Source of the DNA: Kroppenstedtia eburnea
GTDB lineage: Bacteria > Bacillota > Bacilli > Thermoactinomycetales > DSM-45169
Reading direction: 5' to 3'
DNA: 64,000 nt
Assembly (NCBI RefSeq): GCF_013282215.1
Contig: NZ_CP048103.1
Span: 3,224,001 to 3,288,000, forward strand
A program made the translations under genes and the position numbers. Below the pieces are notes generated by a model. That model made no database searches. It was given only the letters and a program-made list of their open reading frames with translations, and had not been told where the DNA came from. Numbering within the stretch: the first letter of the stretch is position 1; every line of letters begins with the position of its first letter. Shown here piece by piece: positions 9,136-15,912 of the stretch.

Positions 9136-9600
9136 GTGAGTATCGTGTCCAATCCTGCCTGGCTGTTCGTGATCGCCAGTGCCATCGCTGTCGTGGGGAT
9201 CGTTCTCTCCTTTAAACTGTCCGTCTCCAGCCTCCTGTCGGCGGAAACCAGCGGGGAAGAAGCCCTGCCAACCGGATTTCAAAAGGAATTCATCCGCTTC
9301 ATTACCCAATTGTTATTCATTGAAGCCTTACCCTTGGTCCTCATCCTATGGGGAATCACCCAAATCTTCGACGGTGTCGAGGTGGAAGTGGAGATCCCTC
9401 TGATTCTCGTGTTCCTGATCCTGGTGTTTGGCTGGATCCAAATCTTTTTGACCCGGTCACAGGTGATGGGAGACCCCCATTCTTCCGCCTCACTGAAACG
9501 TCATGTCTCCAGTTTCTCCATGATCACCATCGCTTTGGCCGGTGCACTTCCCTTGATTTCCCTGCTGATGTTGATCATGAAGCTGACCGATCTTGTGTGA
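9136..9600 (+). CDS. Hypothetical membrane protein, four predicted TM segments
   Basis: 154 aa with four hydrophobic segments (about residues 8-30, 55-80, 85-107 and 125-150) and a short hydrophilic loop after the first. The segment spacing loosely resembles ATP-synthase c-type or small transporter proteins, but no motif decides it. The start is GTG 9136 with GGAGAGGGG upstream; an ATG at 9128 in another frame gives only a 3-codon peptide. Convergent with the XRE-TPR operon, separated by terminators. Confidence 0.65.
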   Translation: MSIVSNPAWLFVIASAIAVVGIVLSFKLSVSSLLSAETSGEEALPTGFQKEFIRFITQLLFIEALPLVLILWGITQIFDGVEVEVEIPLILVFLILVFGWIQIFLTRSQVMGDPHSSASLKRHVSSFSMITIALAGALPLISLLMLIMKLTDLV

Positions 9601-9623
9601 GAGGGTCCCCCGGGCTCGGGTCT

Positions 9624-9653
9624 GAAAAAAGATGCCGACGATGCCGGCATCTT
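9624..9653 (-). terminator. Terminator of the XRE-TPR/peptide operon
   Basis: Read on the minus strand: stem AAGATGCCG / CGGCATCTT followed by TTTTTT. It lies downstream of the exported-peptide gene and convergent to the membrane-protein gene. Confidence 0.75.
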
Positions 9654-9664
9654 GGAGGGATCCA

Positions 9665-9708
9665 TTGCAAGAGATGGCGAACCTCGTGAGGTTCGCCATC
9701 TCTTGCAA
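9665..9708. repeat. Perfect 20-bp inverted repeat
   Basis: TTGCAAGAGATGGCGAACCT and its exact complement are separated by CGTG. The stem is unusually long and perfect, without a T-run on either strand. It sits 45 bp past the peptide stop. It may be an RNA-stabilising 3' hairpin, a backup terminator, or a remnant of a small palindromic element. Confidence 0.6.
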
Positions 9709-9753
9709 ATACACCGTTAAGACAATGAAATGAAGGAGGCCATGTGGCCCCTT

Positions 9754-9900
9754 TCAGCCACCCGCTGGATCATCCGTATTAGGTCTATTGTCTGCAACTG
9801 TATCACCGGTTGGGGCCTCCTCAACCACTCCATAGTAGGCGCCAACAGCAAGGATAAGACCACAAATGAATACCAGTACACCTTTTTTAATCCACTTCAT
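9754..9900 (-). CDS. Small exported peptide, candidate Phr-like signalling precursor
   Basis: 48 aa, too short for most gene callers. N-terminus MKWIKKGVLVFICGLILAVG is a classic basic plus hydrophobic export signal. The rest is a polar tail, VVEEAPTGDTVADNRP followed by NTDDPAGG. Its ATG overlaps the last codons of the XRE-TPR regulator by 14 bp and has GGGAGTG 8 nt upstream, so the two genes are translationally coupled. In RRNPP systems (Rap-Phr, PlcR-PapR, NprR-NprX, AimR-AimP) the TPR receptor is followed by exactly such a gene, whose processed C-terminus is re-imported. The role is inferred from architecture only. Confidence 0.7.
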   Translation of the reverse strand: MKWIKKGVLVFICGLILAVGAYYGVVEEAPTGDTVADNRPNTDDPAGG

Positions 9901-11215
9901 CGATAAACACTCCCTCGTTTTGTCTCAATTCCCCCTGTATCTTATACATATTATGCATGCATTTCTGAAATTCCTGCTCGTCAATGTTTTCCCACGAACT
10001 GGCGAGACCGTAGAGAGCCCGGTGCTCCCGTTTCTTCAGGTTGTGCTTTTTCGCCAGGCTGAGGGCTTCATTGAAGTACTCGATCGCTTCCCGTTTCTTT
10101 TCATGGGAGAGTAAAAGTTCCCCCATGGCTATATATGCGGAAGTTAAGCGTGGCACATCATTTTGCTCTTTTCCGATCCCGATGGCCTTCTCAAGGGATT
10201 GAGCAGCCTGATCGTATTGTTTTTTGAGTTTGTACAGGGTACCTAATCGGATATAGACTTTGCTAATACTCTTTTGATCATCCAGCTTGTCATTGCATCC
10301 GAGAGCGTTCATAAAGCACTCTTCCGCTTTTTCAAGCTCCCCTAGCCGCAAATATACGTTTCCAAGGACGATGGCGAGAGGAAAGATGGACGAAAACTTC
10401 CGGTTGATCCGGGCCAGTTCCAACCCCTCCACAGCATAGTGGGCGGCCTCATCATACAGTTCCAGACGATAGTTCAATTCCGAGCGCAGCCAGTAGAAGG
10501 TTAGTTTGGCGGTCACGCCCTCCATTCGGTCGATATCTTTCCAGTTCTCCTCCACCACTTTCATGGCGGCTGCAGTCCGGCCCAGCCGTTCCAGGTAGAT
10601 CCCTTTGTTCGCATGAAGCTGATGCCAGACGTATTGCCGCTCCCCCTCTTGTTGAAAGGCGTCGATCCCGCTCTCCGTGAACTTTAAGGCTCCATCCAGA
10701 TCATTCTGCAGGTACTGACACAGACCCAGCTCCAGAAAGCAGACGGCTTCTATATTGCTGGAGTCCGGGCGCTGGCTGGCCAATTGAATCCCTTTGTACA
10801 AGTTGCGTTCGGCCCGTTTCCAGTTGCGCAGACCCCGGTAACACTTCCCTTTCAGGAAGTACAGCGTGGGGGCCAGCGGGTGATCATCGCCGATCTCCAG
10901 GGAGTCCAGTTTCGCAATCGCACCCTGGATGTCGCCCATCTCCCGTTTCAGGTCCGCAGAATTCAGGTGGAACTGGTCTTCTTTGAACTTTTCCTTCTCC
11001 CCCAGGATCAGATCAGGGAGATCTTTCATTTCAATATTCAGCTTTTCGAGGAGGTAGACGGCACGTTGGGGATTCACATGGGGAACGCCGCGCTCAATAT
11101 TGCTGATCGTGGCCGGAGAGATGTTCTCATCGGCCAAATCCTCCAGCCTTAAACGCCTCTCCTTTCGCACCCTTCTGATTATTTCTCCGATCTCATGCAA
11201 TTCCAGTGAGTTCAT
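9887..11215 (-). CDS. XRE-TPR transcriptional regulator (RRNPP-like receptor)
   Basis: 442 aa. An N-terminal helix-turn-helix of the Cro/C1 family (about residues 8-62, IIRRVRKERRLRLEDLADEN ... ISPATISNIERG) is followed by about nine tetratricopeptide-like helical repeats to the C-terminus (for example LELGLCQYLQNDLDGALKF and AYIAMGELLLSHEKKREAIEYF). This is the domain order of PlcR, NprR and AimR, which bind short peptides in the TPR groove and change DNA binding. The gene overlaps a downstream exported-peptide gene. The start has GGTGGTG 8 nt upstream; a good promoter lies 45 bp before it. Target genes are not evident. Confidence 0.88.
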   Translation of the reverse strand: MNSLELHEIGEIIRRVRKERRLRLEDLADENISPATISNIERGVPHVNPQRAVYLLEKLNIEMKDLPDLILGEKEKFKEDQFHLNSADLKREMGDIQGAIAKLDSLEIGDDHPLAPTLYFLKGKCYRGLRNWKRAERNLYKGIQLASQRPDSSNIEAVCFLELGLCQYLQNDLDGALKFTESGIDAFQQEGERQYVWHQLHANKGIYLERLGRTAAAMKVVEENWKDIDRMEGVTAKLTFYWLRSELNYRLELYDEAAHYAVEGLELARINRKFSSIFPLAIVLGNVYLRLGELEKAEECFMNALGCNDKLDDQKSISKVYIRLGTLYKLKKQYDQAAQSLEKAIGIGKEQNDVPRLTSAYIAMGELLLSHEKKREAIEYFNEALSLAKKHNLKKREHRALYGLASSWENIDEQEFQKCMHNMYKIQGELRQNEGVFIDEVD

Positions 11216-11258
11216 TTTTATTCACCACCATTATCCTCTTTTTTCTATTCTCTCTTTT

Positions 11259-11287
11259 ATCATACAATACACTCCCCAATTTCGCAA
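11259..11287 (-). promoter_or_regulatory. Sigma-A-type promoter of the XRE-TPR operon
   Basis: On the minus strand: -35 TTGCGA, 17-bp spacer, -10 TATGAT, about 45 bp upstream of the regulator start codon. Confidence 0.55.
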
Positions 11288-11334
11288 TTTTCCCAGTTCC
11301 CTTTTTGTTTTATGAGCGGGGAATCCTGAACACG

Positions 11335-11426
11335 TTGGCATGGGGCGACTTTGGCTCATCAACCTTGGCGCGAAATGTGAAACCCCATCCCGACCGACGG
11401 GGAATGCACTAAATCACAACGCTTCC
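11335..11426 (-). repeat. Palindromic repeat R1, copy 3 (reverse orientation)
   Basis: Reading the minus strand: GGAAGCGTTGTGATTTA, then GGTCGGGATGGGGTTTCACAT, then GAGCCAAAGTCGCCCCATG. These are the same three blocks, in order, as copies 1 and 2 at 4172 and 8670. It fills the gap between two divergent genes. Confidence 0.65.
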
Positions 11427-11509
11427 GGCATTTGAAAGACTTCCGAAGCCATCCGTCTTGGCTCTTTAAGAAATGTCAGCCGGGTCGATACTATTTCGAA
11501 AGAATTTTG

Positions 11510-11515
11510 TATAAT
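11510..11515 (+). promoter_or_regulatory. Possible -10 box and long leader of the bcrC-like gene
   Basis: A perfect TATAAT preceded by TTTTG lies about 200 bp upstream of the phosphatase start. No convincing -35 is visible. The 11520-11700 stretch has no ORF and no riboswitch class I recognise, so it would be an unexplained 5' leader if this promoter is used. Confidence 0.35.
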
Positions 11516-11714
11516 ACCATCAGGAGTATGATACAGAACATCCCGAGATCAGATGTTTGCATCAGTGAACCTTTTGATCCCATCCCCCGTTTTCTACTGT
11601 AGTGCCAGCAATATCATCCAGCGGGAGGCGATCGGACCGAAGGACCACAGATTGTAAGTGATGTGAGCAGCTTTCATTGTTTTTCCCGCCATCATATGAT
11701 CCTGGAGGAATCTT

Positions 11715-12254
11715 ATGGACTACCAAATTTTCCAAACCATCAATGGATGGGCCGGACAAGTGCAGTGGCTGGACTTCCTCATGATCGCATTTACCGAGTA
11801 TGTCCCTTATCTGTTTGCCGGTGTTCTCATATTGTTGGTTATTCTGCGCTCCACCCGGCCTGCCGGACTCATGGGCTTTGCAACCTTATTTTTGGGGTTT
11901 GGCATCAGTTGGATGATTGGACAGCTGTACGAACGGACACGTCCTTTTGTAGATCACAAAGTCAACATGTTGGTCGATCATGCGGCGGATGCCTCCTTTC
12001 CCAGTGACCACACCACGGCAGCCTTTGCGATCGCTTGTGCCCTTTGGATCTACGATCGCAGATGGGGGATTCCCATGGCTGTCCTGGCCTTGATCATGGG
12101 CTTTTCACGCATCTGGGTCGGCCATCATTATCCCACTGATGTTTTGGGCGGCATCCTGGTCGGTTTAGTCTCCGCCATCGTCGTGGCCTGGGTCGCCTCA
12201 AAAATCGTTGACAAAAGACAAGACAAAGACCGTCTCCAAAGTATGCAGAACTGA
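11715..12254 (+). CDS. bcrC: PAP2-family undecaprenyl-diphosphatase (BcrC-like)
   Basis: 179 aa, polytopic membrane protein. It holds the three phosphatase motifs of the PAP2/BcrC family: YERTRPF (72-78), PSDH (96-99) and SRIWVGHHYPTD (131-142, catalytic His). BcrC enzymes dephosphorylate undecaprenyl pyrophosphate on the outer membrane face so the lipid carrier for peptidoglycan is recycled; they also give bacitracin tolerance. The start follows GGAGGAATCTT. The gene is monocistronic, bounded by a terminator. A general lipid phosphatase remains possible, but the length and motif spacing fit BcrC. Confidence 0.82.
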   Translation: MDYQIFQTINGWAGQVQWLDFLMIAFTEYVPYLFAGVLILLVILRSTRPAGLMGFATLFLGFGISWMIGQLYERTRPFVDHKVNMLVDHAADASFPSDHTTAAFAIACALWIYDRRWGIPMAVLALIMGFSRIWVGHHYPTDVLGGILVGLVSAIVVAWVASKIVDKRQDKDRLQSMQN

Positions 12255-12256
12255 AG

Positions 12257-12281
12257 AAAGGCCGCCGCCGGGCGGTCTTTT
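12257..12281 (+). terminator. Terminator after bcrC-like gene
   Basis: Stem GGCCGCC / GGGCGGTC followed by TTTT, overlapping the end of the coding region by a few bases downstream. Confidence 0.7.
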
Positions 12282-12311
12282 CCATATACCGGACCCAGAC
12301 TGTTGAAAGCC

Positions 12312-12351
12312 AAAGACTCTCAGGCTCATCCCCTGAGAGTCTTTTCTCTTT
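12312..12351. terminator. Bidirectional terminator between bcrC-like gene and GH1 gene
   Basis: Stem AAGACTCTCAGG / CCTGAGAGTCTT with loop CTCATC, flanked by T-rich DNA on the plus strand (TTTTCTCTTTTT) and A-rich DNA on the other side. It serves both convergent genes. Confidence 0.8.
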
Positions 12352-13770
12352 TTAAAACCCATTTTGAGCGATCACTTCCTTAAACCAGCGACCGCTCTTT
12401 TTGACGGTTCGTTTGCAGTTGTTTTCCAAATCCACCGCAACAAAACCGTAGCGATTTTTATAAGCATTGGTCCATGACCAATTATCCATGAACGTCCACA
12501 GGTGGTATCCTTTCACATGGGCACCCTTCTCCATGGCCCGATGGACCCACCGCAAATGTTCCCGGATGAAGTCGATCCGGTAATCATCCTGGATCCCCTC
12601 CTCTGTCCGGAAACGCTCCTCGCCTTCCACACCCATTCCGTTTTCCGAGATAAAGCACTCGATATTGCCGTAGTTTTCTTTCAGATCCAGCAACAGATCA
12701 TAGATTCCCTTTTCATAGATTTCCCAGCCCCGGTAGGGATTCATGCGCCTGCCCGGCATCACATAGGGATCGAAATAATGATCCGGCATCAGGGGAGCTT
12801 CCGGATGCGGCAGGTGTTCCTTTGCCTTCACACGGCGGGGTTGATAATAATTGACCCCCAGCAGATCCACAGTGTTCATGCGAATCGTCTCCAGGTCCCC
12901 CTGTTCCACCTTCGGCAAATGGTTGGTCTCCGCCAGCAGGTTCACCAATTCCTCCGGAAACTCACCCTTCACCGATGGATCCAGGAAGGAACGGTTGAAG
13001 AAGAGATCCGCCCATTTGGCTGCGCGCAGATCCGCCGGATGCTGGCTGCGCGGATAGGAGGGTGTCAGGTTGAGAATGATCCCGATCTTCCCCCCATGCC
13101 CACCCTCATGGTAGGCCTGAATCGCCTGGGCACTGGCCAGGATGGAGTGGAAAGCGACTTGGACCGCCCTCTGAAAGTTGACGATATTGGGATAATGGAA
13201 GTCATATAAATACCCTCCCTCCACCGGAACGATCGGTTCATTATGTGTGAACCAATATTTCACACGGTCACCGAACCGCGCAAAGCACTCCCTCGCATAC
13301 ATCACATAGGCCTCGACCACCTCGCGGCTTTCCCATCCACCCAGCTGTTGTAAAGCGAGGGGCATATCGAAGTGATACAGGTTGACAAAGGGTTGGATGC
13401 CACAGGCGATCAGCTTGTCGATGACACGATTGTAAAAATCGACCCCCCGCTCATTCACTTCCCCCCTGCCCTCGGGGAACAGCCGGGACCAAGAGAGGGA
13501 AAACCGAAAGGAATTGTGCCCCAGTTCTTTCATCAGTTCAATATCTTCTTCGTAGCGGTCATAAAACCGGGAGGTATCAGCGGGACCCACTTGATTGAAG
13601 AAACGATGGGGCTCCTGCTCATACCAATAATCCCATATGTTCGGACCTTTACCGTCCACATCTGCCGCCCCTTCGATCTGGGTCGCCGAAGTGGCTGTCC
13701 CCCACCAGAAGTCTTTTGGAAATAGATGGGTCACTTGCTTTGAGTTGGCAGTATCGATTTTTTTCTCCAT
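12352..13770 (-). CDS. gmuD: GH1 6-phospho-beta-glycosidase
   Basis: 472 aa, the usual GH1 length, cytosolic. The acid/base glutamate is in THNEP (E178) and the nucleophile in ISENG (E376). The loop WSWTNAYKNRYGF near the C-terminus has the Ser/Lys/Tyr pattern that binds the 6-phosphate in phospho-glycosidases. It hydrolyses a phosphorylated disaccharide delivered by the PTS encoded immediately upstream. Gene order EIIB-EIIA-EIIC-GH1 with a GntR regulator, a ROK kinase and a PMI matches the Bacillus glucomannan (gmu) operon, so 6-phospho-mannosyl-glucose or cellobiose-6-P are likely substrates. GGGGAGG lies 11 nt upstream of the ATG. Confidence 0.88.
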   Translation of the reverse strand: MEKKIDTANSKQVTHLFPKDFWWGTATSATQIEGAADVDGKGPNIWDYWYEQEPHRFFNQVGPADTSRFYDRYEEDIELMKELGHNSFRFSLSWSRLFPEGRGEVNERGVDFYNRVIDKLIACGIQPFVNLYHFDMPLALQQLGGWESREVVEAYVMYARECFARFGDRVKYWFTHNEPIVPVEGGYLYDFHYPNIVNFQRAVQVAFHSILASAQAIQAYHEGGHGGKIGIILNLTPSYPRSQHPADLRAAKWADLFFNRSFLDPSVKGEFPEELVNLLAETNHLPKVEQGDLETIRMNTVDLLGVNYYQPRRVKAKEHLPHPEAPLMPDHYFDPYVMPGRRMNPYRGWEIYEKGIYDLLLDLKENYGNIECFISENGMGVEGEERFRTEEGIQDDYRIDFIREHLRWVHRAMEKGAHVKGYHLWTFMDNWSWTNAYKNRYGFVAVDLENNCKRTVKKSGRWFKEVIAQNGF

Positions 13771-13799
13771 TTTCCCGCAAACCTCCCCAGTTCTTTCGA

Positions 13800-15132
13800 T
13801 TATGCTGATTGTTCCGCCTCTTTGGTCTCCCCGGTTGGATCCAACTGTTCTTTCTTCAGGTTCATCCTGTCGATGAACTTAAGGAAGGGAAACCAGATCA
13901 CCAGGACGATGCAGAAATTGATGAGTTGCAGGATCCCTCCCGCCAGGGAGTTTGTCGCCATGATTCCGCTGATAAAGATCGGAACCGTCCAGGGGACAGC
14001 CACTCCCGTCGGAGGTGGAACCATTCCGGTCGACATCGCAAAATAGGTGATGAGCGTAACGATCATCGGTGACAAAATCCACGGAACGAGGATCAACGGA
14101 TTCATCACGATGGGCAATCCGAAGGATCACCGGTTCATTCACGTTGAAAATGCCGGGGGCCAAAGCCAATTTACCCACCTGTTTCATCTGTTTGCTTTTC
14201 ATGAACAACAGGAGGGCCACCACCACGGCTAAAGTCATCCCGGTTCCGCCCATGCCGACAGTGTAGGTTTCGATAAACTGCTTGCTGATGATATGAGGAA
14301 CTTCTCCGGTCTTCGTATAGGTGTTCAGGTTTTCGAGGGAGAGGGTGTTCCAGATGGGATCCATCACGGAATTGACGATGATTTGGCCATGCAGACCAAA
14401 AAACCAGAGCAGCTGAGCAAAAAAGATCGCGATCAGAGTCGGGACAATTCCACTCCCCAGCCCGACGAGGGGGGCTTGGACGACATTGAAAATCAGATCA
14501 TGAAAGTTGGTGTCCAGCAGCCGGGTAAAACCGATATTCACCAACAGAAAAACGGAGAGTGTCATCGTGGCCGGGATCAGTGCGGAAAAGGATTTGGAAA
14601 CCGCCGGCGGCACCGCTGCCGGCATCTTGATCACCCAATTTCTCTGTACGATAAACCGGTAAATTTCCGTCGACGTAAAGGCAACCAACATCCCCGCAAA
14701 CATCCCTTTGGCCCCGAGACGATCCAGGGGGATCACATCCGTGATGATCTCTTTTCCGCCTTCGGGAGTCATAAAAAAGGGCGTCAGCAACAAAAAAGAG
14801 GCAATGGCGATCACAGCACCGAAAATCGGCTCCACTTCATAACTTTTGGATAGGTAATAACCGATACCAAAGACCACGAACAGTGAGATGATCCCCAGGC
14901 TCGCTTGTGGAGCGTTTCCCACCGCATCACGAAAAGCGGCCAGACTGCTTTCGGTCAGGAATGACTCGAGAAAGGGCAAGTTCATCAATACAACGACAAT
15001 CGAACCGAAGATGGTGATCGGAAACGCCAGCATAAAAGCATCTCTGAGAACTGTCAGGTAACGGTTGTTATTCAGTTTTCCCGCGAGAGGAACAAGGAAC
15101 TTGCTTATTTGATCAAACCATGTCCCAGTCAT
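13800..15132 (-). pseudogene. gmuC: PTS lactose/cellobiose-family EIIC, frameshifted
   Basis: About 444 codons in total; the EIIC sugar-translocating membrane subunit. The first frame runs from MTGTWFDQISKFLVP through ALAPGIFNVNEPVI and then leaves register. The expected continuation FGLPIVMNPLILVPWIL is intact in the next frame down to 13800. One extra base in GAAGG near 14124 accounts for the shift and falls just after the conserved NEP motif. Either the gene is inactive or the base is a sequencing error. It follows EIIA with a 4-bp overlap and precedes the GH1 gene. Confidence 0.85.
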
Positions 15133-15473
15133 TCCACCTCCCCCTTTCTCCCCTTCTCAAATATTTCAATCAACTCTTGCACCAAGTCCCTCATCGTCTG
15201 GGTTGACATGAGATGATCTTCCGCGTGCATCAGAATCAGGGTCAGAGGCCTTCCCTCACCTTGGGCTTCTTTCTGAATCAGATGAAAGTGCACGGCATGG
15301 GCTTTGGAAATCATCTCTGAAGCTTCATGGATCAACCCACGGCTTCCCTCCACATCACCCTCGCGATAAAGGCGAAGTGATTCGAGGATGTGACTGCGCG
15401 CTTGACCGCTGTGGGAAATGATTTGAAAGGAAATTTGTTCGTCTGTGAGCATTTCCGGTTGAAGTTCACTCAT
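15129..15473 (-). CDS. gmuA: PTS lactose/cellobiose-family EIIA
   Basis: 114 aa, all helical. The motif LMHAEDHLM carries the active-site histidine that receives phosphate from HPr and passes it to EIIB. ATG 15473 is chosen for its GGAGG 4 nt upstream; the frame is open 25 codons further but overlaps EIIB. It overlaps the EIIB stop by 8 bp and the EIIC start by 4 bp, so the three subunits are translationally coupled. Confidence 0.9.
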   Translation of the reverse strand: MSELQPEMLTDEQISFQIISHSGQARSHILESLRLYREGDVEGSRGLIHEASEMISKAHAVHFHLIQKEAQGEGRPLTLILMHAEDHLMSTQTMRDLVQELIEIFEKGRKGEVE

Positions 15474-15783
15474 TTTGTCCTCCCATGAGTCGGACCGCTT
15501 GTTCGTAAACCGCCTTCCCATCTGCCATTCCATAAGCCATCCGATCAATCACTTCCACCGGAACCCGATGAGGTTCAGCCGCCTGTTGCAACTCCTCTTT
15601 AAAAAAACTCATCTGAGGACCGATCAAAACCACATCCACCTTTTTCAGCTCGCTTTTGGCCCGGTCCTGACCCACTGCCCGGATCTCGACTTCCTCACCG
15701 ATACTTTTGGCGTAGGCTTCCATCTTCGTTACCAACAGACTTGTCGACATACCGGATGAACAAGCAAGTAAAATCCTTCGCAT
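15466..15783 (-). CDS. gmuB: PTS lactose/cellobiose-family EIIB
   Basis: 105 aa. The phosphocysteine loop ACSSGMSTSLL lies near the N-terminus, followed by a small alpha/beta fold typical of cellobiose-class EIIB. It phosphorylates the sugar as it passes EIIC. First gene of the minus-strand operon; the ATG at 15783 has AAGGGG 8 nt upstream, while a GTG immediately before it is too close. An inverted repeat and promoter lie directly upstream. Confidence 0.9.
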   Translation of the reverse strand: MRRILLACSSGMSTSLLVTKMEAYAKSIGEEVEIRAVGQDRAKSELKKVDVVLIGPQMSFFKEELQQAAEPHRVPVEVIDRMAYGMADGKAVYEQAVRLMGGQNE

Positions 15784-15834
15784 CACGAAACCCCTTTCAA
15801 AGCATTTGCAAAAGGTTTAGAATCCTTATAATGT

Positions 15835-15862
15835 ATTATACACACCCTACCGTAAATGTCTA
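15835..15862 (-). promoter_or_regulatory. Promoter of the PTS/GH1 operon
   Basis: Minus strand: -35 TAGACA, 16-bp spacer, perfect -10 TATAAT, about 50 bp before the EIIB start. The -35 touches the inverted repeat at 15861-15886. Confidence 0.6.
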
Positions 15863-15886
15863 TACTTTTGTAAAATCAAAACTATA
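15861..15886. promoter_or_regulatory. Inverted-repeat operator between divergent sugar operons
   Basis: TATACTTTTG and CAAAACTATA form a 10-bp inverted repeat (9/10 matched) around TAAAAT. It sits between the EIIB promoter and the PMI-ROK start, an ideal place for one repressor to control both units. The GntR protein encoded at 17826 is the obvious candidate. Confidence 0.55.
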
Positions 15887-15912
15887 CTTATTTGGGAAAA
15901 GGGGTGCTTTTG

